Source of the DNA: Rhizoclosmatium globosum
Lineage: Eukaryota > Chytridiomycota > Chytridiomycetes > Chytridiales > Chytriomycetaceae
Direction of reading: 5' to 3'
Length of the DNA stretch: 64,000 nt
Assembly: GCA_002104985.1 (NCBI GenBank)
Contig: MCGO01000008.1
Coordinates: forward strand, 1-64,000
The translations under genes and the position numbers were made by a program. How positions within the stretch are numbered: position 1 is the first letter of the stretch; the number at the start of each line of letters is the position of its first letter. Positions 43,036 to 55,441 of the stretch are shown here, one piece after another. The notes beneath the pieces are model-generated. The model searched no databases. It saw only the letters and a program-made list of their open reading frames with translations, and was not told the origin of the DNA.

Positions 43036-44124
43036 TTAAGCGACAGGGTTTGGATCATCTGCCTTCAGACCAGCAAGAACGTGGTTTGTATCACGGTGAT
43101 CGGCCTCATCAGATCTCACAGCAGCAACAACGTCTCTAACAGTTGCGTTGTCTGGAAGTTGCCAGTAGAAGCGAGCAATCTCTGGTGCAGGTTGAGTACC
43201 CCAGTGCTTGATACGACCTTCCTCGATATCCTTCAGGCACAATGTGTAAGTGTGAACAGCGGATTCTTCAAGGTACCCAACAAAGCGGTGGCAGGTTTGT
43301 GGGGAGAGCAAGTAGCTGTGGTAAATTCGAATAATAAGCTTCATAATCATGCTTCCACACATAATGTCGAACTTACCAAAGGAAGTAAAAGTTGAAAAAG
43401 ACTCCCTGGGTGAGCAATACAGCAGCACGGAAGAATGGTCCCCTTATGTCAGGCCAATCAAAATCATGACTACGAATCATCATAAAAAAAATAAACTCAC
43501 GGGTTCTTGAGCTTCATAAAAGTCAACAAATGCATTCTCTCATTCTCAGCCTCCTCCAAAAGAGTATGGATCCATCCATGATCACGTCTCAACAATCTCA
43601 AGCTACGCATGTGTCTCGACATTCCCGCAACCATTCCAGGGACGCCTGCAACCGTCTCCAAGAACAAAATACGGTTGAGCCATTGTTTTTCTGTCATGAT
43701 TCCAGTCTTGTCGACGTAGCCGGTTGAGTAGTCAAACACTAAACACAATCAAGCATATTAGACAACGTGTTGTTTAAAAGGAGAGTGATTATTCGTTACC
43801 AGCTCTCATGATAGTCACGAGAGAGAAAGCGATTGTGTCTTGAACACCCTTCACTTCTCTGTGAGTGTACTTTGTGGCAGCAAGCTCCTCGGGGGAGTAG
43901 ACCGGGTGGAAGAGCACGTAGTCTTTGCTGTTCAAGGGAGACTTGTCGTCGGTCTTTGTGAGTGCATCTTTGACAGCTTTTGGATGAGGCGCTTGCTGGT
44001 TTGTAATCGATGCGTTGAATCGGAGTGCTGTCAAAGAAACAGTCGCGGGTCGCACAATCGCTGCCGAAAAGGAAGCAACGCGGACACTTGGAAGGCGATT
44101 GATCGGAAGTCGGCGAAGGAACAT
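43036..44124 (-). CDS. mitochondrial alternative oxidase, copy 1
   Basis: Four exons, 44124-43800, 43738-43501, 43442-43377 and 43315-43036, give 302 residues. The N terminus is Arg/Ser/Ala-rich ([19 protein letters not shown]), as in a mitochondrial presequence. Di-iron ligand motifs are [23 protein letters not shown] and [10 protein letters not shown], with all four Glu and both His in place. The enzyme takes electrons from ubiquinol to O2 in the inner membrane, bypassing complexes III and IV. This copy is the most diverged of three, for example in its presequence and LRRDHGW. Confidence 0.95.
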
Positions 44125-44415
44125 TCTTCGAAAGGATCTGTGGTCGATGATGATTCCTCTTTTTTTGGATTCAGAAAATTGTGTGGGTCACGTCAATTGT
44201 GGCGGTTTTTGTGCACTCTCTTTGTCTCTTTGTCTTCCTTGGGGGCTGAATTTGTCAGCGATTTGGTAAGAGGGCATTTTAATATTAACTGTGTGAGAGC
44301 AGAGATTTTAATGATACCATGGAGTTGAAGGCACGAATCAATCAAAGACATTATCTTCATGAACAAATAAAATAAAGAACTTATGTATGGCCACAACATC
44401 ATAAAATATGATAAT

Positions 44416-45443
44416 TTAACTGTATGCCTTTGGATTGACATCATCCACTTGAAGCTCTGCAAGGGCGTGATTCGTGTCACGGTGGTCTGCCTCATCAGCC
44501 CTCACAGCTGCAACAACATCCTTGACAGTTGCGTTTTCTGAAAGCTGCCAATAGAAGCGCGCGATTTCAGGCGCAGGTTGTGTCCCCCAATGCCGAATCT
44601 TGCCCTGCTCAATATCCTTCAAACACAGCGTGTACGTGTGAACAGCCGATTCTTCGAGATATCCAACAAATCGATGACACGTTTGTGGGGAAAGCAAGTA
44701 ACTGTAATCACAGTTAGAGTTTTGCCACTTGGTCTGGAATCAATTTCTTCTCACCAAGCCAAATATGCATTGAAAAAGACGCCTTGAGTAACAAGAACCA
44801 TCGCACGGAACATGAGTCCACTAATCAAGGTTTAGGACTATAAATATGGATCTGTGGTCACCAGCAATACTCACGGCTCCTTCATTTTCATGAATGTCAA
44901 CAAATGCATCCGTTCATTCTCTGCTTCCTCCAACAAAGTATGGATCCATCCATTGTCTCGTTTCAAGAGCCTCAAACTTCTTGTGTGACGCAACATGGCA
45001 GCGACCATGCCAGGAACTCCAGCGACAGTTTCAAGGAAGCAAATACGATTGAGCCATTGTCTTTCAGACATGACATTTGGTGTTGCAGTATCAAAGACTG
45101 AAAATAAAATATGATGGCGTTAATTGCACTATGGTACTCCAAATAATTACTCCTTACCATAACGCATGGTGCGAACGAGACCAAACGCAATACGGTCTTT
45201 AATTCCCGATACTTCCCTATGCGTGTAAGTTGCAGCCTCCAAATCCGATTTGGAATAGACGGGGTGGAACAAGACGTAATCTTTGCTGTTCAGAAGGTTT
45301 TCTTTTTCTTGAGACACAGATAAAAGTGCATCTTTTGCGAGCTTTGGGTGCGTGGAAGTGATGGTCGAATTCAATCGAATAGGGAGTATCCGATTGACCA
45401 CATTGACGGGACGAAATGATAAGCGTCGCGCGGCAGATAGCAT
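44416..45443 (-). CDS. mitochondrial alternative oxidase, copy 2
   Basis: Four exons, 45443-45158, 45097-44875, 44820-44755 and 44701-44416, give 286 residues. The presequence [18 protein letters not shown] is basic. The motifs [23 protein letters not shown] and [12 protein letters not shown] are intact. Compared with copies 1 and 3, the second exon is 15 nt shorter: [10 protein letters not shown] lacks the GYVD-containing segment. The gene is very close to copy 3 in sequence. Confidence 0.95.
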
Positions 45444-45997
45444 GATTAGAATTCAAATTATGAGATGAATGGATGAGGGTGAGAAATGGTTTGCATTTTT
45501 ATACTTCGTATCTTGGTCCGCCGAGAGTCGGAAGGGGTCGCCGATGAATCGACGCAAATCGCTCCCTCAGCCCCCAAGAATAGTATCTCTTTCCGATAAA
45601 TGTGAATTGGTGAGTCATTTATTGAGAAATATGGAAGGAAGAAGTTGGGCATTCCTTTACTAGGATGGGAAGCAGATGCTCATTGAACCACCTATCCCTA
45701 CTCTTCTCTTTACAATCAGTTTAATTCCTTTTGTCATATCTTAGATAAAAATAAAAATGCAGTGTATTAGTGAAGATTGAGATCTTAAGGGGCAGTTGCA
45801 GTTGTTGTTTGAACAGGGGTGAGGGCTGTTCGGAATTTCCGGGACACTCATTTTAATATGTATGATATAACTAAGTGAGAGCAGAGATTTTAATGATACA
45901 GCATAAAGGAAGAGATGAATCAATTAAAAAGTATTATCTGCAAGAACAAATAACTATATAACTTCTGTACAGCCACACCATCATAAAATATGATAAT

Positions 45998-47027
45998 TTA
46001 ACTGTATGCTTTTGGATTGACATCATCCACTTGAAGCTCTGCAAGGGCGTGATTCGTGTCACGGTGGTCTGCCTCATCCGCCCTCACAGCTGCCACAACA
46101 TCTTTGATGGTTGCGTTTTCTGGAAGCTGCCAGTAGAAGCGTGCAATTTCAGGCGCAGGTTGTGTTCCCCAATGACGAATCTTTCCCTGCTCAATGTCCT
46201 TCAAACAGAGCGTGTACGAGTGAACAGCCGATTCTTCGAGATATCCAACAAATCGATGACACGTTTGCGGGGAGAGCAAGTAACTGTAAGCACAGTTAGA
46301 GTTTTGCCACTAGGTTTGGAATCAATCTCTTCTTACCATACCAAATATGTATTGAAAAAGACGGCTTGAGTAACAAGAACCATCGCACGGAACATGAGTC
46401 CACTAATTGGGTTTTAAGAATATGAGTATGAATCTGTGGCCACGAACAATACTCACGGCTCCTTCAGTTTCATGAATGTCAACAAATGCATCCGTTCATT
46501 CTCTGCTTCCTCCAACAAAGTATGGATCCATCCATTATCTCGTTTCAAGAGCCTCAAACTTCTAGTGTGACGCAACATAGCCGCCACCATACCAGGAACT
46601 CCAGCGACAGTTTCAAGGAAGCAAATACGATTGAGCCATTGTCGTTCAGACATGACATTTGGTGTATCCACGTATCCCGTTACAGTGTCAAAGACTTTAG
46701 TAAAATCGAGTTAGTATCATAATAATCCAAATAATTCTCTTTACCATAACGCATGGTGCAAACGAGACCAAACACAATATGATCTTTAATTCCCGATGCT
46801 TTTCGATGTGTATAAGTTGCAGCCTCCAAATCCGATTTGGAATAGACGGGGTGGAACAAGACATAATCTTTGCTATTCAGTAGACTTTTCTGTTTTTGAT
46901 ACACTGATGAAAGTGCATCTTTTGCGAGCTTTGGATGCGTGGAAGTGATGGTCGAATTTAATCGAGTACGTATCCGATTGACCAAATTGACAGGGCGAAA
47001 TGATAAGTGTCGCGCGGTAGATATCAT
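45998..47027 (-). CDS. mitochondrial alternative oxidase, copy 3
   Basis: Four exons, 47027-46745, 46694-46457, 46402-46337 and 46283-45998, give 290 residues. It keeps the GYVDTPNVM segment that copy 2 has lost. The presequence [18 protein letters not shown] and all di-iron motifs are present. The part before the first intron has a few more changes ([19 protein letters not shown]) than copy 2, so it may be evolving faster. Confidence 0.95.
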
Positions 47028-47400
47028 GATTAGAATTCAAATTATGAGATGAATGGATGAGGGTGAGAGATGGTTTACACTTTTTATACTTTATGCCTTA
47101 GTCCGCCGAGAATCGGAAGGTCACCAATGAATCGACCCAAATCGCTGTTTCAGCCCCCAAAATGTCTCTTTCCTATTAAAGTAAATCGGTGAGTCATTTA
47201 TTGAGAAATATGGAAAGTCGGGCATAGGGGTACCGGAATGTTTCACATCGGCGACACCGTATCGCTTATTCATCGTCACTCACTTTGCCACGATAATGAT
47301 CTAAAAGAAATAATTTAATAACGAGAAGTATTTTAATAACGATAATCCTATTTCTCTTTCTCTTCTTTCTTTTTTTCTATCGTGCCTCAAACAAAACACG
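47028..47400. promoter_or_regulatory. divergent promoter region, alternative oxidase copy 3 and RPC3
   Basis: The first 80 bp match the upstream region of alternative oxidase copy 2. A pyrimidine-rich tract (47340-47380) lies just before the RPC3 start, as often seen near fungal start sites. Confidence 0.45.
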
Positions 47401-49202
47401 ATGGCTACACACCAGGCGCAAGTGATTGCGCTGATCCTCGGCGAACAGTTTGGCGAAAGTGCACAGGTAATCAAAAGTAGTCGCGAAGGGGAAACGGGGG
47501 AAAGGGAAGCTAACCCAGGCCCAGATTGTCGCATCCACACTGCTTTCAAAGGGCCGCCTTCCCCTGAGCCAACTAATAACCCAGACTGGATTACCCCCAA
47601 AACAAGTGCGAGAAGCCCTCTTTGTCCTGATCCAGCACAACATTGTCAGCTACACAGAAGCCCCTGAAGGCCTGCGCGTTGTCGTGCACTACTCAGTCAA
47701 CGCCCTCCAGGTCCTCCTCAGAGACAGATTCCCTGAATACATTCGAATTGCGAAACTCAGATTCGGGGAAAAGGCACAGCATATTATCGCAGAAATCCTC
47801 AAACACGGGAAATGCACCTTCTTGCATTTGCAGCAGGCTTTATACCCGATGGAGTCCACTCCGCCTGACATTCTCGATGAATTTGAAGATGCTTTCAATA
47901 CTCTGATTGAACAGAACTTTGTCGTGCGCGTTGGTGATGATGACTCGGTGAATGTGCTGGATAGAAAAGTTAGTGAAGAGGCGGCTGAAGTGGCAAAGAA
48001 TCCAAACATGTCAGCATCAGAAAAGACGAAAATGAAGAAGGCTCTTGAGGCAAAGTCGAAGGGTGTGGAGTTTGAAGACATGCCCACAGGAATGAAGAGA
48101 AAGCTTGTTTACTCTTTCGAAGAAGGAGACGCTAAGGTACCGATTAATCGCGTTTGAAAATCGGGTCTCATTTCGTTTTTTATGCAGGCTGCTAAAGTCT
48201 ATGATGAGGATGAGAATATGGCTGAAAGGGCATATTGGCGTATCAACCCATCTCGCTTCCACATCCACTGCCGTAATGAGGTAAATTAATCTCCGATATT
48301 GTTGTTTCCAACGTCAACTGACTTTTGGAAAAAAGGTTCTTACAGCCCTTGCCGAGTCTCGTATCAACACATCTGCAAAACACCTCCTGAACGCCATCCT
48401 CACATATGGTGAACCATCAATGAAGCACTGTAAAGCCGACGAAGTCTCCGCTCCAATCACCCTCACCCACCTCGGCTCAGACACAACCTTCGACAAGTCC
48501 CTCCTCACCTACAACCCATCCACTCCCCGCGCCTCTCTCCAAGACTACCTCGCCCTCTTAACACTCGACCAAGACTTCCCCTTCCTCACAAAACAAGACG
48601 AACGCGGAGGAGGCCAATACGTCTGCAACCTCCTCTCCCTCAAAACCGCCCTCCACCAACACCTAATCACAACCTACCTCCAAGAAAAATTCGGAATCGT
48701 TGCGTCCCGCATCTGGCGGCTCCTGCACACAAAAGGAAAACTCGATGAAAAGCAGGTTGCCAAACTCGCCTTGATTTCAAACAAGGTTGCGCGCGAGAAG
48801 CTGTATGAGATGTTGAATGTTGGTTTGATTCAGTTGCAGGATGTTCCAAAGACTGTTGATCATGCTCCATCGCGAACTTTCTTTTTGTGGTATGTGTCAC
48901 TGCCAAAGTGTGTGGATGCTATGATTCTCGAGACGTATCATATGTTGTCAAACCTCAAGATTAGGCGGCTGAAGGAATATAATGCGAATGGGGCGTTGAT
49001 TGAAAAGATTGAGCGTAGTGATATTCAAGAGGATGAGAGTCTTTTGACGGACGGTGAAAGGAAAGGTGTGGAAAAGTTTCATAAAGTGATGAATATGATT
49101 CGGATTAGTGAGATTCGATTGGTAAGTTTCATTCTTTAATTGATGTGTTTGCCCTAATTTCTTTGGTAGGACCGTGCACTTTTAATTCTGCGTGACTTTT
49201 AA
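47401..49202 (+). CDS. RPC3: RNA polymerase III subunit RPC3 (RPC82/POLR3C)
   Basis: Five exons, 47401-47466, 47525-48136, 48188-48280, 48336-49121 and 49170-49202, give 529 residues, close to the family size. The N-terminal winged helix has LSKGRLPLSQLITQTGLPPKQVREALFVLIQHNIV. Later winged-helix segments include ERAYWRINPSRFHIHCRNE, LQEKFGIVASRIWRLL and KLDEKQVAKLALISNKVAREKLYEML. The FFLWYV motif is also typical. The protein is part of the Pol III RPC3-RPC6-RPC7 subcomplex, which opens promoters of tRNA and 5S genes in the nucleus. The last exon is only 33 nt but keeps phase and ends in a stop. Confidence 0.93.
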
Positions 49203-49227
49203 GGTCGAAATACAAATAAACGAAGGT

Positions 49228-50708
49228 TTATTCATCGTTTTCGACTGTGGCAATGGACTCCCAACTATGATGGTACGACGATGGTTGAATAGGATCCAAA
49301 TCTCTCGCTCTGTTGCGAGTTTGAAACCATACAGATGGTCTCATATTTTGACGTTCTAAAGGTAACGGGTTGGTCTTTCTTGGCTGCCAAGGAGCACCTA
49401 ATACTCCCATAGTGAACAAATCCTGTTGTTGCCATTCCTCCTGTTTTTGCAAGACCTGCTCAACGGCTTTATCAACACTATGTAACTGTAAATGATGATA
49501 TTTAGCCGTCACTGGAGGCAGTGTCTTTTCTGGAAGAATTGGAAGTGGTAAGTCCCCAATACCATCATCTTCATCCACTGGCAAAACGGACACATCCTTT
49601 CCGTACATCAAGTTCCAATCCAAGTCAAACATTTTGTGGACGAGTTTCATATTGTATTGTTCCAAGTCTTGGACGTGAATTGTGAGTCGGTTAAATTCTT
49701 TCTGCAAGACAGACAAACGTTCTTTGAGAGACTTGTTGCGTAGAAACGTCGCGACCCTCTCTGGAGACATTGCATTCACTTCTTGCTGAAATTTCATACA
49801 AATTCAGTCACCAACTGCCGCGATATTCACTATCATACCTGATTCGCCTTCGCTTCCAGCTGTGCCAAAATCCTGTCCTTCCGTTTCCCAGTTGCAACAA
49901 CACTCGCATCATGTCTTCGTTGCACTTTCTCCAACTCCAACAAATGATCATCCATCCGGCCCCTCAATTTCCTCCGCAACTCCTGAATCTCACCTTCAAG
50001 TTTCCCCAAACCACCAGCAAGTTCGAAATCTTTCACTTCTTGGTACTGCACCATACACTGTTCAATCTCGTCTTCGAGGTGCTCGATGTGTGTATGGAGG
50101 TCCGTCATTTCGCGACGCTGTTTTCCCAGTGTGCTTGTGTCGGTGTCAATTTCTTGGTCTAGGGTTTTCGTGGATAGGGCGTAAAGGTCTTGTCGCATCG
50201 TTTCGATCGTGTTTTCTAGGTCCTTTTCGGAGCCTGCCATTTTCTTGATTGTAAAGTATTCTGATTTTCCGAGGGTGTCGAGTTTTGTACGTTGGACTTT
50301 GAGGAGGTCGCGTCTAAGTTCGTTGTTTGATTAGTAACGTTGAGGTTTGGGAATCAAGAATAGAGGCATATGATAAGTTCACGATTAAAGCCGGCATCGT
50401 AAGGCATATGCTTTGTATTATGGACAAGGATTCCAAAACTCAACTGTTGAGAACACCAGCTCCGATAGAACGCAATCGACTTCTTTCGCGCTTCCATTCT
50501 ACGGTGTTTTATGTAAGTACTAAAAATAGTAGAAGAATATCATGATGCTACTCAACGTTAAAAAGACCAACAAGGCACTTGTCTGCTCAAATGGAATCGC
50601 ATCAGCAACCGGACCATCGCTATCCTTCTTCTTCTTTTTCCCCTTCCCCTCTTTCCCTCCCTTTCCTTTCTTCTCTTTCTTTTCTTTGCCGCCTTTCTTT
50701 TTGCCCAT
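49228..50708 (-). CDS. coiled-coil protein, possibly of a ciliary CCDC family
   Basis: Two exons are clear: 49839 upwards to about 50330, and 49785-49228, joined across a 53-nt intron. The N-terminal exon appears to be 50708 to about 50560, very Lys/Gly-rich (MGKKKGGKEKKEKKGKGG). I cannot settle the junctions between about 50330 and 50560, where one or two small exons must lie. Residues of the central region form a long coiled coil (ENTIETMRQDLYALSTKTLD, LEDEIEQCMVQYQEVKDFEL). The C-terminal part is charged, then Pro-rich. A basic N terminus with this coiled-coil pattern recalls basal-body or axonemal CCDC proteins, which would fit a zoosporic fungus, but I cannot name one. It is tail-to-tail with RPC3, only 25 bp apart. 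Confidence 0.6.
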
Positions 50709-50812
50709 GGCTGCTTCACGTCTTTTGTGGGTGAAGGGGAAATCAATCTCAAAAACGTAAATCTTCTCGTCCAGTCTTATTTACTTTTCCGTTTATTGAC
50801 TTCTTACGCACG

Positions 50813-51415
50813 TTAAAACTTCTTTCCGAAGATGGCCTCTTCAGCTTGTTCCAGGAGGGACTCTTGAACTGGGGCAGGAGGAGGAATTGGAGCTGGAGCT
50901 GGGGCCTGTTGATGGTGTCCACCGTGTCCAATCTCGCTCATAAGAGTCTTCAATGGATCAACTTCTCCAGATCCAGCATTCCCACTCAGAACATCGTGCA
51001 GCAACTTTTGAGCAGGATCCACTTCAACAGGCTTTGGTGGAGGAGGTGGTTGGTGGAGACCAAGAGCATCTCCAATCTTTTCAAAGAATGTTTCTTCTTG
51101 GGCCGGTGGTGGTGGAGGGGGGGCTGGTTTCATGTTTCATCAGGTACTGTGATCAAAGTCCCCACTTAATACTCCCTTACCAACAGCATCAGCAAGAAGC
51201 TCCTGAACACTTTCTCCGCTAGTATCTCCATTCATTTCATTGGCTGCAATCTTGGCCACTGCCAAACAACATTCAGTATGTGGGGACAAGGCAAACGATT
51301 ACAAACACTTCTTGCCCAGATCAGGGCCTACGTAGTTGTCAAGAACGTTCTCAAGCATTTGCTCTTCGACTTCCTCTTTCATCTTATGCTCGAATTTCTG
51401 CTTGAAGGCCTCCAT
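50813..51415 (-). CDS. small unrecognised protein, 165 residues
   Basis: Three exons, 51415-51307, 51258-51181 and 51123-50813, keep phase and give 165 residues. The N terminus is an acidic/basic amphipathic helix (FEHKMKEEVEEQMLENVL). The middle has a Pro run, ETFFEKIGDALGLHQ, a second Pro run and PAQKLLHDVLSGNAG. A His/Gln/Pro-rich part and an ALFGKKF-like end follow (SLLEQAEEAIFGKKF). The short helical pieces FEKIGDALG and AEEAIFGKKF look like membrane- or protein-docking amphipathic helices. I recognise no family. Confidence 0.65.
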
Positions 51416-51522
51416 TTCGTATGTTGTTTTTGTGGTAGTTTTGGGTTCAAAAAGTATAGACACAAAAGAAAGAGAATATAATTTATAAAAAGCAGTTAAG
51501 TATCTAATTTGGGAAAAGTACT

Positions 51523-52902
51523 TCAATTGCCAACAGTTGGACCTTCCAATCGTCGCTTTCCCTCCAAGTAACCCATGCACTCTTCATAACTCTTTGGGAG
51601 CACCCGCATCTTCTTTCCCTCCACTCCTCCAATAGAAACAAACGTGATCCAAAACTCGTTACTCAAAAACTTGGTCTTCTCAGCATCCCCAATTTGCACA
51701 ACATACGCCTTGACCCGTACAACCATTTTCCCCTCCTCAGTACTGTAAACAACATTGGCAATCAAATCCAGAACGCTGCCGACTTCCACCTGTCGTTTGA
51801 AAGCAATATCGTCCAACGCAACAAACTGCAAAGGCCGCTTGGAAAACATGGCTCCAGCGAGGTAACCTAATTCAAACGCTAATCTCATTAGATGTCCTCC
51901 AAAGATTTTGTTATGAAGGTTGCGGTCCTGCGGGAACGTCAATACAGTATTCTGCAGCTTCGTGTCTTCCATCCAAGTCACGTTTTCTGGTTTCTGTTTC
52001 CCAGTGCTAGGGTCAAGGTATTGCATATACTCTTTGTACAAGGTATGCACCAATGATAGTTCGGAAGGTGTTGGAGGGTGCTGTGCGAGTGAGTTTTGGG
52101 CCGACTGCAACTTTCGTGATTTGTGTGCAGCACCAAGAGCGAATAATTCCTTCTCCGCGTCAGTTTCGAGGATAAGTTGTGGAGACGGAGAAGGTCTTTG
52201 GGTAGCCGGATCTAATGAAACCTATTTTCCAATAAGAACAAGTACACATTAAAGTACTGTAATACCATGATAAATTTGGCAGTTAAGATTAATTGGTCAC
52301 TCAACGCGCTTGCTGGCAGTGGCGTTTTGAGAAACTTGATGGAATCCATGTCAGCTAACGTGATGCCGCTTTCAGGGAGTACAGCCATGACTTTGATCGT
52401 GACTTCCATGGATGATTTGCCAACGTCTAGTTCGTTATTGGAATTAGGCTAAATGAATAGAAGTAGGATCGGCAAGAATCGGAAACACAACTCACAGCTG
52501 ACGTGACCTGAGAGAGACACGTCGCGGTCTACAGGCAATTCACCATGCATATCCATGCGATCGACACTGGCTGTATGTATAGTATTATATGTTAATATTA
52601 GCTGATCTATCATCCAAAACCTCACCCGTCACAACTGCAAGTGGTATAGAAGCCCCAACAACATGCAAGTACGCAATGTAACCACCAAGAGCATCCAAGT
52701 CTTCAAGCACTTTTCCAACTCGGATCTTGCCAAAGTGTGATGAGTATTCATCCCTGAGACTTGCATCCTGCCTGAATGGAAGAAACACTTGGACAAACGA
52801 GTCGCTCATTCGCTTGTCAACTGAAGTGCCTTGGTTTTGCTGCAGCTGGGCAAGTCGCTTGTTGAATCGGTGGACCCAGAGATTGGATGTGAGGAGGGAC
52901 AT
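51523..52902 (-). CDS. acyl-CoA thioesterase, double hotdog (ACOT9-like)
   Basis: Four exons, 52902-52626, 52570-52496, 52426-52266 and 52221-51523, give 403 residues. The first hotdog holds VGKVLEDLDALGGYIAYLH, VDRMDMHGELPVDRDVSLSG and HVSYVGKSSMEV. The second has LHNKIFGGHLMRLAFELGYL, FVALDDIAFKRQVEVGSVL and KMVVRVKAYVVQ. This two-domain layout matches mitochondrial ACOT9, which splits acyl-CoA into free fatty acid and CoA. The N terminus (MSLLTSNLWVHRFNKRLAQ) could serve as a mitochondrial presequence. The third exon start was chosen at TAG before ACGTTGG, because the nearer AG brings an in-frame stop. Confidence 0.9.
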
Positions 52903-52956
52903 TTCGGAAGTAAAACAAACGAATAAATCACGAATAAACTATAGTCAATCAAATAA

Positions 52957-55077
52957 TTACGCCCATAGTTTCCAAAAGAGTCTCCAAGAATCTTCACCCT
53001 TTCCCTTCCAGCGCACCTTGTTTCCAAACTCCATTCCCAGAAGCCCCAAGTGGCATAGAGGCTCAACTACTGGACTATCTTCATTTCCAGGGCCTTCTCC
53101 AACAGACATTATTCGCATTCCAAGCTCCAGTCCTGAAACCACATCAAACATATCGTTCTGGAACGGAGCCAAACGTCCAGTCTGCACAACCATCTCCATC
53201 TCTTCAACCATAATCTCAACAGCATCCGCAATCGGCCCAGAATCTCCAACACGCGACTGTTTCTTCACGAAACTCTTCATTTGATTCCTCAATTCACTCG
53301 AATTATATTCCTCTCCCAACTGCACAAGGTGCAACCAGACCGGATCCATTTTACACGCTACAAACCAAAATACAATATACGCTTCAAACAAGTCCTTTAA
53401 GAAATCGCCTCGACAGAATCTTATACAATGAACATGCATTCTTCCGCCGCCGCCGTTCTCATTCACCATTGTGTCGAAAAATGTGCAGAGAGAGACAGTG
53501 CGTAGTGCTGCTGACATGCACTTGTTGATCGCGTTTGTGATGATAGCTTGAGTTTTGTTGTTGATATAAATTGGTCGATGAGATGGTAATGCGGTGAGAA
53601 ACATTGTGGGACGGTAAAGGACGGATATGCTTGTGAGGTATGCGTTGTTGATGATGGTGACGTTTTCTTGGACGGCTGCGATTTGTTGGATGAAGAGGGC
53701 TTGTTCTTCCATGGAAATCTCTGCAGGGTTTTCAAAGTGTAGAAGGAATTGAGGAGGAATCGCGTTGTGTACTAATGTAAGTCGATTTTGGAGTGTGGAT
53801 CCGTTTTCTGAGAACAAGAGATCGCTGACAGACTTTGGTGGATCAGAATACAACTGTTTGGTTGTTCCAATCAGGTTCCAAAGTTCAGAAGTTGGTTTGA
53901 ACGTATTCATGTTGTTGAATATAAGATGTGGGGCATAGATTGCCGTTGGGGCTTTCACTTTGTCACCATGAACTTGAATAGGTATTGGGTTGGATGATTC
54001 TGAGAGGTCAAGCGAATACAACCAATAGAGTGCCCAAAATATTCTGCGCCGTTCTTCCTTTTGCCGAGGAGAAAGATGATCGAGCTCAGGCAAGTCGTCA
54101 GGATCAATGTGCATTTGGAGTTCCAAAATCATCTCCATGCCTGCCTTAATGAACTGCTTCCCAATTGCAGGTTGATTCATAAATTCTAGGAATATAACGG
54201 TTGGTATTGGAAGTTAATGACGAGGTGGTTAGTTCTCACCTCCAGCGAAATTCGCTAGGTTCGAAAATGTTATGACCATTTCCACAGACGGAGTATAGTC
54301 AGTGCGAAGGAGTGCCTTCCTTGCTCTCTTGAAGTACGAGACTGCCATCTCTCTGTTTCTTGACATTGCAAAGACAAACAAGCAAGATAAAATCAACCTA
54401 CAAAAAGAAATAAGTAACCAAACTTGAGTACATGAATAATCCAAATACCGAAATGGGGCAGGCTTGTTGAAATAATCTTGCAAAACACTCTCAGCATCAA
54501 AAATAGCGGACCTCGGAACTTGAGTTCCATTCCTTGTAAAGAAATTGAAACAGAGCCTCCAATCTTCGAATGTAGGCAGCAAATCTGTATCTTCCATATG
54601 CCAATTGACGGAGTCTTCGTGCTCCTTCATTGGAGTATCAAGCAGACTCATTATGTCATTCAGACGAGTATTAGAAAACTGCATCAATTGCCAATGAGTT
54701 GGCTTAAGTGTATTAGCCGCAGTGTCTACTGGAATGAAATTCGAAGGAATAGCCGGAACAGAAAGAACTTGATCCGAGTCCACCGGCAACATCGTTTCAG
54801 AAATGCTCGCCGGATACCGACACTGGTCCTCAATATCAAGAGCAACACAACGCATACACGCTTTTATACCAGACGGAATGCATTTCTTGTGGTGTTTGAA
54901 GCAGCGGGCACAGGATTGTTGAATAATGGGCGGAACATAGTCAAATTGGATGCATTCGGTTCCTCGCCTGAGACAGTGATCGCAGGAAGTTCTGTTTTCA
55001 GTGGAGAAGACGCACTTTCGTTTCAGTTGGCGGCAGCGGCTGCATGCTGTTTTGTGGGCTGATAAGCCCAACATCAT
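52957..55077 (-). CDS. fungal transcription factor with two zinc clusters
   Basis: Three exons, 55077-54449, 54397-54240 and 54185-52957, give 671 residues. The first zinc cluster is C-x2-C-x6-C-x9-C-x2-C-x6-C (ACSRCRQLKRKC...CDHCLRRGTEC). Directly after it is a second, C-x2-C-x6-C-x7-C-x2-C-x8-C (SCARCFKHHKKC...CMRCVALDIEDQC). Zn2Cys6 factors normally have one. A middle homology region of the fungal-specific type follows, with KEERRRIFWALYWLYSLDLS. It is expected to bind DNA in the nucleus; targets are unknown. A read-through of the first intron has no stop, so that junction is a choice based on splice signals. Confidence 0.85.
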
Positions 55078-55367
55078 CAAACTTAAAAATGTTTAAATTT
55101 TCGCTTTACTAGTAAACATTTTCCCAAGAACTTGAAGAAACTGTGGAAGAGACAAGAGAGGATGAAAGAGGAAAATTGTTGGAGAAGAAAACCCCCCATA
55201 AAGAATGCATACAGTTACAGGCAAGTACACTTACAAATTTTGATAAACGAACAGTAACATATCTTTTTCATCTATTGTCGTTTTGTGTTCATTTTTCCAG
55301 AGCTATAAGGAGGATGTAAGACCACATTACACATGTCGTAAAACTGTATTCCTCAACAATATCATCA

Positions 55368-55441
55368 GCTCTTGTGGCTTAGTTGGTCAAAGCGTCGGTC
55401 TCATAATCCGAAGGTCACCAGTTCGACTCTGGTCAAGAGCA
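55368..55441 (+). tRNA. tRNA-Met (CAT), second copy
   Basis: The 74-base sequence is identical to the tRNA at 34363: same acceptor stem, CAT anticodon loop CTCATAA and T arm. A TTTT terminator follows. Confidence 0.95.

Larger units (their letters stand above)
44285..47110 (-). repeat. about 1.5-kb tandem duplication carrying alternative oxidase copies 2 and 3
   Basis: The unit at about 44285-45500 is repeated at about 45850-47110. Shared flanks include GAGAGCAGAGATTTTAATGA downstream and AATTCAAATTATGAGATGAA upstream of each gene. Both the promoter and the 3' region were duplicated with the coding part. Confidence 0.85.
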
